Below, one piece after another: positions 56,451 through 64,000 of a stretch of DNA of 64,000 nucleotides. Made by a program: the position numbers and the translations under genes. Origin of the DNA: Burkholderia vietnamiensis LMG 10929. GTDB taxonomy: Bacteria; Pseudomonadota; Gammaproteobacteria; Burkholderiales; Burkholderiaceae. The notes beneath the pieces are model-generated. The model was not told the DNA's origin, searched no databases, and saw only the letters and a list, made by a program, of their open reading frames with translations. The stretch is from NCBI RefSeq assembly GCF_000959445.1, contig NZ_CP009631.1:1240001-1304000 (forward strand). Reading direction: 5' to 3'. The stretch's first letter is position 1; the number at the start of each line of letters is the position of its first letter.

Positions 56451-57215
56451 TCAGACGCGCGCGGCATCGCGCGTGCCGGCATTGCCCGCCTGCCGATAGG
56501 CATCGGGATCGATGCGGCGCATTTCCGCTTCGATCCAGGCTTCGACCTGCGAGTTCAATACGTCGGGCGTCTTGCCTTCGACCGGAATCGGTTTGCCGAT
56601 CGACACCGTGACGACGCCCGGAAATTTCGTGAACGAGTTGCGCGGCCACACGCGACCCGCGTTGTGCGCGATCGGCACGACCGGCGTGCCGGTCTCGATC
56701 GCGAAGCGCGCGCCGCCCGTCTTGTACTTGCCCTGCTTGCCGACCGGCGTGCGCGTGCCTTCCGGAAACATGATCATCCACGCGCCTTCGGACAGGCGCT
56801 TCTTGCCCTGGCGGATCACCGACACGAACGCGTTCTTGCCTTCCTTGCGGTTGATGTTGACCATGTGCAGCAGCCCGAGCGCCCAGCCGAAGAACGGCAC
56901 GTACAGCAGCTCGCGCTTGAACACGTAGCAGAGCGGCTTCGGCATCAGCGCCGGAAACGCGAGCGTTTCCCAAGCGGACTGATGCTTCGACAGCAGCACG
57001 GCCGGCCCGTCGGGCAGGTTCTCCATCCCTTCGATCCGGTAGCGGATGCCGTTCAGCCAGCGCACGACCCACAGCGTCGACTTGCACCAGCCGGCCGCCA
57101 TCCAGTAGCGGGCGTCGGGGCGCATGAACGGAAAGGCGATGAAGCACGCGGTCGCGTACGGCACCGTGTACAGGATGAAGTAGATCAGCAGCAGCAGGGA
57201 GCGGACGAAGCGCAT
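56451..57215 (-). CDS. plsC: 1-acyl-sn-glycerol-3-phosphate acyltransferase
   Basis: 254 residues. PlsC acylates lysophosphatidic acid to phosphatidic acid. Motifs: K-H-Q-S-A-W-E (about 76-82; the usual N-H-x4-D is changed to H-x4-E), F-P-E-G-T-R-T (about 150), and V-P-I-A-H-N. One N-terminal membrane segment (about 5-30) is visible. It is in the run glyQ-glyS-gmhB-plsC-metallopeptidase on the minus strand; gmhB lies 43 bases upstream. Confidence 0.92.
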   Translation of the reverse strand: MRFVRSLLLLIYFILYTVPYATACFIAFPFMRPDARYWMAAGWCKSTLWVVRWLNGIRYRIEGMENLPDGPAVLLSKHQSAWETLAFPALMPKPLCYVFKRELLYVPFFGWALGLLHMVNINRKEGKNAFVSVIRQGKKRLSEGAWMIMFPEGTRTPVGKQGKYKTGGARFAIETGTPVVPIAHNAGRVWPRNSFTKFPGVVTVSIGKPIPVEGKTPDVLNSQVEAWIEAEMRRIDPDAYRQAGNAGTRDAARV

Positions 57216-57258
57216 CGGCGTGGGTCTGACAGTAGGGAGGATGCGCGCGGCCGCCGCA

Positions 57259-57822
57259 TCACTCGTGTTCGTGTGAAAGGAAGTCGAGCGCGAACGCGCG
57301 CAGGTCGTCGTGGACCTTCGTGCCGGCCGGCAGGTTGCCGGCGGCGAGCGTCTTCTTGCCCTTGCCGGTCAGCACCAGGTGCGGCCGGAAGCCGGACGCG
57401 ACGCCGGCCTGCAGATCGCGCAGCGAATCGCCGACTGCCGGCGTATGACCGGGATCGATCTCGAAGCGCTCGGCGATCATCTGCATCATGCCGGGCTTCG
57501 GCTTGCGGCAGTCGCACTGATCCTCGGCCGTATGCGGGCAGAAGAACACCGCGTCGATGCGCGCGCCGACCGCGGCCGCCGCGCGATGCATCTTCAGATG
57601 CATCGCGTTGAGCGTGGCCATGTCGAACAGCCCGCGGCCGATGCCGGACTGGTTGGTCGCGACCACCACGCGGTAGCCCGCGTGATTGAGCCGCGCGATC
57701 GCCTCGAGGCTGCCGGGCAGCGCGACCCACTCGTCGGGCGTCTTGATGAACGCATCCGAATCGACGTTGATCACGCCGTCCCGGTCGAGGACGACGAGCT
57801 TGCGGTTGGGGCTGGTCGGCAT
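57259..57822 (-). CDS. gmhB: D-glycero-beta-D-manno-heptose 1,7-bisphosphate 7-phosphatase
   Basis: 187 residues, HAD fold. GmhB removes the 7-phosphate during ADP-heptose synthesis for the LPS inner core. The nucleophile motif L-D-R-D-G-V-I-N (about 11-18) and the zinc-binding C-P-H-T-A-E-D-Q-C-D-C-R-K (about 98-110) are clear. It lies 9 bases downstream of the glyS stop. The related LPS-type TPR/glycosyltransferase and plsC nearby are an envelope theme. Confidence 0.95.
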   Translation of the reverse strand: MPTSPNRKLVVLDRDGVINVDSDAFIKTPDEWVALPGSLEAIARLNHAGYRVVVATNQSGIGRGLFDMATLNAMHLKMHRAAAAVGARIDAVFFCPHTAEDQCDCRKPKPGMMQMIAERFEIDPGHTPAVGDSLRDLQAGVASGFRPHLVLTGKGKKTLAAGNLPAGTKVHDDLRAFALDFLSHEHE

Positions 57823-57831
57823 CGTCGGGCC

Positions 57832-59931
57832 TTAAGCGGCGAGCTTCGAGATGTCGGCGACGCAGTTCATCTGCTGATGCAGCGCAAACAGCAGCGCGAG
57901 ACGGTTCGCGCGCAGCGCCGGATCTTCCGCGTTGACCATCACGTCGTTGAAGAACGTGTCGACGGGCGCGCGCAGCGCGGCGAGCGCCGACAGCGCGCCC
58001 GTGTACGCCCGCGCGTCGAGCTGCGACTGCACGTGCGGCGTGACCGCGGCGAGCTGCTCGTGCAGCGCCTTCTCCGCGGCCTCGACGAGCAGCGCCGGCT
58101 GGACCGCGCCGTTCACGCCGCCTTCCGACTTCTTCAGGATGTTCGAGATCCGCTTGTTGGCGGCCGCGAGCGCTTCGGCTTCCGCGAGGCGCGTGAATTC
58201 GCGCACCGCGTCGAGGCGCGCGACGAGATCGTCGACGCGCGTCGGATTCAGGCTCAGCACCGCGTCGACTTCGCCAGCCGTGTAGCCGCGTTCGCGCAGC
58301 AGGCCGCGCAGGCGGTCCATGAAGAACGCGAAGATCGCGTCCGTCGCTTCGGCGACGCCCGGCACCTGCTCGAAGCGCGCATGCGCGGTGCGCAGCAGCG
58401 ACACGAGATCGAGCGGCAGCTGCTTCTCGAGCAGCAGGCGCAGCACGCCGAGCGCGTGGCGGCGCAGCGCGAACGGGTCCTTCTCGCCGGTCGGCGCGAG
58501 GCCGATGCCCCAGATGCCGACGATCGTCTCGAGCTTGTCGGCCAGCGCGACGGCGGTGGACACCGGCGTGGTCGGCAGCGCGTCGCCCGAGAAGCGCGGC
58601 TGGTAGTGCTCCGCGCACGCGAGCGCGACGTCGTCGGGCTCGCCGTCGTGGCGCGCGTAGTAGGTGCCCATCGTGCCCTGCAGCTCCGGGAACTCGCCGA
58701 CCATGTCGGTCAGCAAGTCGGCCTTCGCGAGGCGCGCGGCACGCTTCGCATGCGCGACGTCCGCGCCGATCGCGGGCGCGATCTCGCCGGCCAGCGCCTC
58801 GAGGCGCTCGACGCGCGCAAGGGCCGAGCCGAGCTTGTTGTGATAGACGACGTTCGCGAGCAGCGGGACGCGCTCGGCGAGCGGCTTCTTCTTGTCCTGC
58901 TCGAAGAAGAACTTCGCGTCGGCCAGGCGCGGGCGCACGACGCGCTCGTTGCCTTCGATGATCTCACCGGGCGTCTTCGTCTCGATGTTCGACACGATCA
59001 GGAAACGCGAGCGCAGCTTGCCGGCGATATCGGTCAGCGCGAAGTACTTCTGGTTCGTCTGCATCGTGAGGATCAGGCATTCCTGCGGCACCTGCAGGAA
59101 TTCGTCCTCGAAGCGGCACGGATAGACGACCGGCCATTCGACCAGCGACGTCACTTCGTCGAGCAGCGCGTCGGGCATCACGACCGTGTCGCCGTTCGCG
59201 TGCTCGTTCAGTTGCGTGCGGATCGTCTCGCGGCGATCGGCGAAATGCGCGATCACGCGGCCCTTGTCGCGCAGCGTGTCCGCATACGCGCGCGCATGCT
59301 GGATCGCGACGAGGCCGTCGGACAGGAAGCGATGGCCGAGCGTGGTGTCGTCGGCGTCGACGCCGAACGCGGCCACCGGCACGACGCGATCGTCGTGCAG
59401 CACGGTCAGGCGATGCACCGGGCGCACGAACTTGACGTCCGTGCCGTCCGGGCGCTGATAGGTCATGACCTTCGGGATCGGCAGCTTCTCGAGCGTTTCG
59501 TCGAGCGCGGCCTGCAGGCCGTCGGCGAGCGTCGCGCCGGCCGCCGAGTAGTTGACGAAGAACGCCTCGGCCTTGCCGTCGTGCGCGCGCTCGAGCTCGG
59601 CGATCGTCAGGTCCGGGTGGCCGAGCGCCGCGAGCTTCTTCGCGAGCGGGGCGGTCGGCTTGCCTTCGGCGTCGAGCGCGACCGACACGGGCAGCACTTT
59701 TTCGCGGACCTGCCGGTCCGGCGCGACGGCGCGCACGTTCTGCACGACCACCGCGAGGCGGCGCGGCGTCGCGTAGCGTTCGAACACGAGTTCGCCTTCG
59801 ACGAGGTCGCGCGCCGCGAGGCGTTGCGCGAGACCTTCGGCGAATGCGTCGCCGAGGCGCGCGAGGGCCTTCGGCGGCAGCTCTTCGGTCAGCAGTTCGA
59901 CGAGCAGGGGAGCGGGATGGTTATGCGTCAT
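57832..59931 (-). CDS. glyS: Glycine--tRNA ligase beta subunit
   Basis: 699 residues, the large subunit of the bacterial alpha2beta2 GlyRS. The N-terminal [13 protein letters not shown] (about 8-20) and the HD-like and C-terminal DALR-type anticodon domains (the latter about 590-690, L-N-P-T-R-V-D-D-L) are family features. It recognises tRNA-Gly, while the alpha subunit makes glycyl-adenylate. It starts 22 bases after glyQ. Confidence 0.97.
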   Translation of the reverse strand: MTHNHPAPLLVELLTEELPPKALARLGDAFAEGLAQRLAARDLVEGELVFERYATPRRLAVVVQNVRAVAPDRQVREKVLPVSVALDAEGKPTAPLAKKLAALGHPDLTIAELERAHDGKAEAFFVNYSAAGATLADGLQAALDETLEKLPIPKVMTYQRPDGTDVKFVRPVHRLTVLHDDRVVPVAAFGVDADDTTLGHRFLSDGLVAIQHARAYADTLRDKGRVIAHFADRRETIRTQLNEHANGDTVVMPDALLDEVTSLVEWPVVYPCRFEDEFLQVPQECLILTMQTNQKYFALTDIAGKLRSRFLIVSNIETKTPGEIIEGNERVVRPRLADAKFFFEQDKKKPLAERVPLLANVVYHNKLGSALARVERLEALAGEIAPAIGADVAHAKRAARLAKADLLTDMVGEFPELQGTMGTYYARHDGEPDDVALACAEHYQPRFSGDALPTTPVSTAVALADKLETIVGIWGIGLAPTGEKDPFALRRHALGVLRLLLEKQLPLDLVSLLRTAHARFEQVPGVAEATDAIFAFFMDRLRGLLRERGYTAGEVDAVLSLNPTRVDDLVARLDAVREFTRLAEAEALAAANKRISNILKKSEGGVNGAVQPALLVEAAEKALHEQLAAVTPHVQSQLDARAYTGALSALAALRAPVDTFFNDVMVNAEDPALRANRLALLFALHQQMNCVADISKLAA

Positions 59932-59953
59932 GTCTTGAATGAGTCTCGTCTCG

Positions 59954-60958
59954 TCAGTCCTGATCGATCTTGCGTTCGACCTTCAGCGGCGGCGCCCATG
60001 CCGGCTGCGCGGCGTCCTGGGCGTCGGTGGTGAGGCCCGGCACGCCCGGCGGATTGCCGAGCATCGGGAAGCCGAGCTTCTCGCGCGAGTCGTAGTAAGC
60101 CTGCGCGACGAGACGCGACAGCGCGCGGATGCGGCCGATGTACGCCGCACGTTCGGTGACCGAAATCGCGCCGCGCGCGTCGAGCAGGTTGAACGTGTGA
60201 CCGGCCTTCAGCACGAGCTCGTACGCGGGCAGCGCGAGCTGCGCGTCGATCATCTTCTTCGCTTCCGCTTCGTAGCTGTTGAAGAACGTGAACAGCAGAT
60301 CGACGTTCGCGTGCTCGAAGTTGTAGGTCGACTGCTCGACCTCGTTCTGGTGGTACACGTCGCCGTACGACAGGCGGCGCAGCTCGGGGCCGTTCGGGCC
60401 TTGCTCCTCCCATTCGGTCCACACGAGGTCGTACACGTTCTCGACCTTCTGCAGGTACATCGCGAGGCGTTCGAGGCCGTAGGTGATCTCGCCGAGCACC
60501 GGCTTGCAGTCGAGGCCGCCGACCTGCTGGAAATACGTGAACTGCGTGACTTCCATCCCGTTCAGCCACACTTCCCAGCCGAGGCCCCACGCGCCGAGCG
60601 TCGGGTTCTCCCAGTCGTCCTCGACGAAGCGGACGTCGTTCTGCTGCAGGTCGAAGCCGAGCGCTTCCAGCGAGCCGAGGTAGAGATCGAGGATGTTTTC
60701 CGGCGCCGGCTTCAGCACGACCTGATACTGGTAGTAATGCTGCAGGCGGTTCGGGTTCTCGCCGTAGCGGCCGTCCTTCGGGCGGCGCGACGGCTGCACG
60801 TAGGCGGCGCGCCACGGCTCGGGGCCGACCGCGCGCAGGAACGTGTGGACGTGCGACGTGCCCGCGCCGACTTCCATGTCGATGGGCTGGAGCAGAGCGC
60901 AACCCTGCTTGTCCCAGTAGGACTGCAGCGTCAGGATGATTTGCTGAAACGTAAGCAT
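59954..60958 (-). CDS. glyQ: Glycine--tRNA ligase alpha subunit
   Basis: 334 residues, slightly longer than usual (about 300) with a C-terminal tail after [10 protein letters not shown]. The class II core is visible: [11 protein letters not shown] at the start, [12 protein letters not shown] (about 31-42), [18 protein letters not shown] (about 55-72) as motif 2. It makes glycyl-AMP. It leads the glyQ-glyS-gmhB-plsC run. Its upstream region has a hairpin and a -10-like TAAAAT. Confidence 0.97.
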   Translation of the reverse strand: MLTFQQIILTLQSYWDKQGCALLQPIDMEVGAGTSHVHTFLRAVGPEPWRAAYVQPSRRPKDGRYGENPNRLQHYYQYQVVLKPAPENILDLYLGSLEALGFDLQQNDVRFVEDDWENPTLGAWGLGWEVWLNGMEVTQFTYFQQVGGLDCKPVLGEITYGLERLAMYLQKVENVYDLVWTEWEEQGPNGPELRRLSYGDVYHQNEVEQSTYNFEHANVDLLFTFFNSYEAEAKKMIDAQLALPAYELVLKAGHTFNLLDARGAISVTERAAYIGRIRALSRLVAQAYYDSREKLGFPMLGNPPGVPGLTTDAQDAAQPAWAPPLKVERKIDQD

Positions 60959-60998
60959 GAAGAGCCTTCGTGGCGCTGGCGCTCCGTTGCGGGCGGCG

Positions 60999-61017
60999 CT
61001 CCGGGCAACGCCCGGAG
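60999..61017 (-). promoter_or_regulatory. Leader hairpin upstream of glyQ
   Basis: An 8-bp perfect stem (CTCCGGGC/GCCCGGAG, 3-base loop), about 40 bases before the glyQ start and inside the leader of a transcript from TAAAAT at 61070-61065. No T-run follows on the minus strand, so it is more likely a translational or stability element than a terminator. Confidence 0.4.
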
Positions 61018-61102
61018 GGTCGGCTCGCGCGGCGGCGCGGCTTGTTAGTGTGCTGAAACGTGCAATTTTACCGGATCGGCGAGCGGATGCGGCCGGAACG
61101 CC

Positions 61103-61140
61103 GCCGATGCGCTGCCGATGCGCTGCCGATGCGCTGCCGG
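61103..61140. repeat. Three tandem 11-base units (GCCGATGCGCT)
   Basis: Three exact copies (61103-61113, 61114-61124, 61125-61135) and the first five bases of a fourth. Confidence 0.85.
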
Positions 61141-61237
61141 CGGGGTTCCGGCGCGCCGGGCGCGGCGTGTCGATACGCGCGGCGCGCGCGGTCGTACGGC
61201 GTCGCGACGCGCATGCCGCGCCGGCTTCTGCGCGCCG

Positions 61238-61265
61238 TTGCGCGACGTCTTGCGGGCGTTAAGAT
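61238..61265 (+). promoter_or_regulatory. Promoter of the TPR/glycosyltransferase gene
   Basis: TTGCGC (61238-61243), 16-base spacer and TAAGAT (61260-61265); the ATG lies 49 bases on. Confidence 0.45.
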
Positions 61266-61313
61266 GCGCGTATTGCGGCGCTCGCCGCATGTCCGCTCGC
61301 CTATCCCGATCGC

Positions 61314-62942
61314 ATGCAAGACTCGAACGAACTCCTGATTCCGCTGCTGCCGCCGCTGCTCGCGCTGCTCGGCCACGCCGCCGACGCGCGTGCGCGCGGC
61401 GATGCCGATGTGCACGCACTGTGGCTGGCCGCGGCCGGCCAGCTGCACGCCGCCGATAGCGCGGCGCTCGCGCAGCTGACCACGACGCTCGTCGCGCGGC
61501 AGCGCATCGCCGACGCGCTCGCGCTGGCAGAATGCGCGGCGCGCGTGCATCCCGGTGTCGCGGCGCTGTTCAACCACGGCTACGCGCTGCAGATGGCCGG
61601 CCGTCACGCGGACGCGGTCGCGCCGTACCGCGCGGCCTATGCGCTCGATCCGCGCTGGCCGTCGCTGCGCAACAACCTCGCGATCGCGCTGCGGCTGTCG
61701 GGCGGCGATCGCAACGAGGAAATCGCGCTGCTCGACGCGGCCGTCGAGGCCGATCCGTACGACGTGCAGGCGTGGATCAACCTGGTCGTCGCGCGGCTCG
61801 CGGCGCTCGACCTCGACGGCGCGCTCGCATCCGCGGCGCGGCTCGCGGAGATCGCGCCCGACAACGCGCTCGCGCTGAACAACATCGCGATGGCGATGAA
61901 GGAGGCGCAGCGCTGGGACGACGCCGAGCGCTACGCGACGCGTGCGTGCGAACTCGCGCCCGACGACGCATCGTTCCGTTTCAACCTCGCGATCATCCAG
62001 CTCGTGCGCGGCAATTACGCGGCCGGCTGGCGCGGCCACGAGGCGCGCTGGGACGGCGCCGGCGAGCTGCGCGGCCGCCGCCCGGCGCTGCCGGGCCCGC
62101 GCTGGCAGGGCGAGCCGCTCGCCGGCAAGACCTTGCTCGTCTGGGGCGAGCAGGGGCTCGGCGACGTGCTGCAGTTCGCGCGCTTCGTCGCGCCGCTCGC
62201 CGAGCGCGCGCACCGCGAAGGCGGCCGGCTCGTGTGGAACACGTTTCCGCAGCTCGGCACGCTGATGCAGCGCAGCCTCGGCGCGCACGTGGACGCGTTC
62301 AGCGCCGGCGGCGGTGTCGACACGCTGCCGCCGTTCGATTACGAGGTGCCGCTGATCGGCCTGCCGTTGATGCTCGGGATGGAGACGTCGACGCTCGGCG
62401 CGTCGGTGCCGTACCTGCATGCGGAGCCACATGCGCGCGACGCGTGGCGCGCGCGGCTCGCGGGCGAGCGGCGGCTGAAGGTCGGGCTCGTGTGGACGGG
62501 CAGCGCGGGGCACCAGCGCAACCCGTTCCGGCGCGTCGGGCTCGCGCGCTATGCCGATGCGTTCGGCGGCATCGACGGCGTCGCGTTTTATTCGCTGCAG
62601 CCGGGCGCGGATGCCGATGTCGCCGCGGCGCGCGCGGCCGGTTTCGCGATCGAGGACTTTACCGCCGAGCTGAAGAGTTTCGACGACACGGCGGCGTTCA
62701 TCGGCGCGCTCGATCTAGTGATCACGGTGTGCACGTCGGTTGCGCATCTGTCGGGCGCGCTCGGCGCGCGCACCTGGGTCGCGCTCGACGTGAATCCGCA
62801 TTGGCCGTGGCTGCTCGATCGCACCGACAGCCCGTGGTATCCGAGCGCGACGCTCTACCGGCAGCCGACGTTCGGCGCATGGGCGCCGGTGATGGACGCG
62901 CTCGCGCGCGATTTGCGTGGGCTCGCGGCTGGGCGGGGTTGA
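61314..62942 (+). CDS. TPR protein with GT-B glycosyltransferase-like C-terminal domain
   Basis: 542 residues. The N-terminal part (about 70-250) is tetratricopeptide repeats with the consensus A-x-x-x-G-x-x-x-x-A at 34-residue spacing (N-H-G-Y-A-L-Q-M-A-G, N-N-L-A-I-A-L-R-L-S-G, N-N-I-A-M-A-M-K-E-A-Q). The C-terminal part (about 260-540) resembles the GT9/GT41 fold: L-V-W-T-G-S-A-G-H and D-L-V-I-T-V-C-T-S-V-A-H-L-S-G-A-L-G as the nucleotide-sugar binding end. This architecture is shared with bacterial TPR-fused glycosyltransferases acting on proteins or polysaccharides. Substrate unknown. It is divergent from glyQ and convergent with lnt. Confidence 0.85.
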   Translation: MQDSNELLIPLLPPLLALLGHAADARARGDADVHALWLAAAGQLHAADSAALAQLTTTLVARQRIADALALAECAARVHPGVAALFNHGYALQMAGRHADAVAPYRAAYALDPRWPSLRNNLAIALRLSGGDRNEEIALLDAAVEADPYDVQAWINLVVARLAALDLDGALASAARLAEIAPDNALALNNIAMAMKEAQRWDDAERYATRACELAPDDASFRFNLAIIQLVRGNYAAGWRGHEARWDGAGELRGRRPALPGPRWQGEPLAGKTLLVWGEQGLGDVLQFARFVAPLAERAHREGGRLVWNTFPQLGTLMQRSLGAHVDAFSAGGGVDTLPPFDYEVPLIGLPLMLGMETSTLGASVPYLHAEPHARDAWRARLAGERRLKVGLVWTGSAGHQRNPFRRVGLARYADAFGGIDGVAFYSLQPGADADVAAARAAGFAIEDFTAELKSFDDTAAFIGALDLVITVCTSVAHLSGALGARTWVALDVNPHWPWLLDRTDSPWYPSATLYRQPTFGAWAPVMDALARDLRGLAAGRG

Positions 62943-63058
62943 GGGGCTGGCAGCCGCTGGGGGTAGCGGCTCGCATTGGCGGCTGGTCTGAGCGATCAGC
63001 CTGAACGACTGGCCTGAGGGCTCAGATGGATCGGCCGGTCCGAGCGACCAACCCCCGC

Positions 63059-64000
63059 TCACACGTCGCCGTCCCCGTCGCGCATCGCCCGCTCGCGGCG
63101 GCGCAGCCCCGGCCCGAACGTGAAGCCGAACGCGAGCAGCATCAGCGACACGGCGAGCACGACGGCGTTGCCGCTCGTCACGTACGGCGTGAAGCCGCTG
63201 GTGCCTTCGATCCGCACGTCGAGCGAGCCGATCGTGTATGGCTTGAGCTGGCCGAGCACGCGGCCGCGTGCGTCGATCGCGGCCGTCATCCCGGTATTGG
63301 TCGAGCGCAGCATCGGCCGGCCGGTTTCGAGCGCGCGCATGCGGGCGATCTGCAGATGCTGGTCGAGCGCGATGGTGTCGCCGAACCACGCGAGGTTCGT
63401 CACGTTGACGAGCACGCCGGGCGGCTGCGGGTTGTCGCGGATCGTCGCGGCGATCTCCTCGCCGAACAAGTCCTCGTAGCAGATATCGGCCATCACCGGC
63501 TGGTTGTGAACGAGGAACGGCTTCTGCACCGGTGCGCCGCGCGCGAAGTCGCCGAGCGGCATCTTCATCAGGTCGACGAACCAGCGGAAGCCCCACGGAA
63601 TGAACTCGCCGAACGGGACGAGATGGTGCTTGTCGTAGTGGTAGATGTCGCGCGAATGCGGCGTCACGCCATACAGGCTGTTCGTGTAGTCGACGTAATG
63701 GCCGTCCGGCGTCACCGATGCGCCGACCGCGCCGAACAGCACGGCCGAGCCCGTCGTGTCGCTGAACTTGCGGATCGCGACGGCGAACGGCTCGGGCAGC
63801 TCCTGGATCATCACCGCGATCGCGGTTTCCGGCGTGACGATCAGGTCGGCCGGCTTCTCGACGATCATCTGCGTGTACATCTTGATCGCCGCGTCGATGC
63901 CTTCCTGCTCGAACTTGATGTCCTGCTTCACGTTGCCCTGCAGCAGCCGCACCGTGAGCGGCGCGTTCGCGGGCACGGTCCAGCTCGCCTGCGACAGCCC
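63059..64000 (-). CDS. lnt: Apolipoprotein N-acyltransferase, C-terminal part
   Basis: The frame runs off the right edge of the window, so the N-terminal membrane part is missing; about 314 residues remain. Lnt acylates the N-terminal cysteine of lipoproteins at the inner membrane. The nitrilase-type triad is visible: Glu in T-P-E-T-A-I, Lys in H-Y-D-K-H-H-L-V-P-F-G-E, Cys in D-I-C-Y-E-D. A C-terminal membrane helix follows (A-V-V-L-A-V-S-L-M-L-L-A-F-G-F). The CyoA lipoprotein in this window would be a substrate. It is convergent with the TPR gene, 116 bases between stops. Confidence 0.95.
   Translation of the reverse strand, partial: GLSQASWTVPANAPLTVRLLQGNVKQDIKFEQEGIDAAIKMYTQMIVEKPADLIVTPETAIAVMIQELPEPFAVAIRKFSDTTGSAVLFGAVGASVTPDGHYVDYTNSLYGVTPHSRDIYHYDKHHLVPFGEFIPWGFRWFVDLMKMPLGDFARGAPVQKPFLVHNQPVMADICYEDLFGEEIAATIRDNPQPPGVLVNVTNLAWFGDTIALDQHLQIARMRALETGRPMLRSTNTGMTAAIDARGRVLGQLKPYTIGSLDVRIEGTSGFTPYVTSGNAVVLAVSLMLLAFGFTFGPGLRRRERAMRDGDGDV

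Larger units (their letters stand above)
60959..61313. other. Divergent glyQ / TPR-protein control region
   Basis: 355 bases. For glyQ there is a minus-strand TAAAAT at 61070-61065 and a leader hairpin at 60999-61017. For the TPR gene there is TTGCGC/TAAGAT at 61238-61265. Between them is an 11-base tandem repeat (61103-61140). No gene is seen. Confidence 0.65.

Noticed and set aside
57310..60033. A 907-codon plus-strand frame opposite gmhB and glyS
   Set aside because: Antisense shadow with low-complexity Arg/Asp/Glu translation; glyS and gmhB have all their family motifs.
60959..61070. T-box riboswitch in front of glyQ
   Set aside because: No T-box sequence (AGGGTGGNACCGCG) or specifier stem and no terminator T-run; such leaders belong mainly to Gram-positive bacteria.

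Overview
The window reads as chromosomal core DNA of a very GC-rich betaproteobacterium. Gene content and order (lptD-surA-pdxA-rsmA with divergent amgK-murU, a ubiE/ubiJ/ubiB block, cyoABCD, the 1339-residue DUF3683-type FAD/Fe-S oxidoreductase, glyQ-glyS-gmhB-plsC, lnt) point to Burkholderia, most likely the B. cepacia complex; that assignment is inference from family knowledge, not a database match. No tRNA, rRNA, CRISPR array, transposase, integrase or phage gene was recognised, and about 90% of the window is protein-coding.

Layout. 1-5.7 kb: the end of a phospholipase D family gene, a class II aldolase, a CHRD-domain secreted protein, a tandem-repeat patch whose unit shrinks from 9 to 8 to 7 bases, an EcsC protein, and a DHA2 drug exporter followed by its likely MarR regulator. 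5.8-10.9 kb: a DJ-1/PfpI protein, then a D-amino-acid catabolism locus (PLP amino acid deaminase divergent from an RpiR regulator, N-acyl-D-amino-acid deacylase and RidA). 11-13.4 kb: ilvA-queF on the minus strand. 14-24.9 kb: the large FAD/Fe-S oxidoreductase, then HIT, DUF971, ubiE, a Tim44-domain protein, ubiJ and ubiB (ubiquinone synthesis), a TPMT-like methyltransferase, and fmdB-DUF502. 25-28.7 kb: aspS, nudB, clsB.

28.9-36 kb is a fatty-acid beta-oxidation cluster: TetR regulator with a palindromic operator, acyl-CoA dehydrogenase, bifunctional 3-hydroxyacyl-CoA dehydrogenase/enoyl-CoA hydratase, thiolase, and a crotonase whose active-site pattern is that of an enoyl-CoA isomerase. 36.5-41.6 kb holds cytochrome bo3 ubiquinol oxidase (cyoABCD) followed by a membrane fatty acid desaturase, so ubiquinone synthesis, ubiquinol oxidation and acyl-chain metabolism lie within about 20 kb. 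41.6-45.5 kb: fdhD, a nitrate-reductase-associated protein, an acyl-CoA thioesterase and an ATM1-type ABC exporter. 45.7-53.4 kb is the envelope block: murU-amgK (peptidoglycan recycling) divergent from lptD-surA-pdxA-rsmA. 53.7-64 kb: an EamA permease, gloA, a YgjP-like metallopeptidase, plsC, gmhB, glyS, glyQ, a TPR/glycosyltransferase-like protein, and the C-terminal part of lnt.

I found no obviously new multi-gene system; this is mostly conserved housekeeping DNA. The items most worth a second look are a candidate small RNA at about 1.7 kb on the minus strand, the 9/8/7-base repeat ladder at 2.5 kb, an unusually clear set of operators beside the RpiR, TetR and MarR genes, an abrupt change in codon use at the 3' end of ubiE, a nested palindrome upstream of ilvA, and the isomerase-like crotonase sitting behind a terminator in the beta-oxidation cluster.
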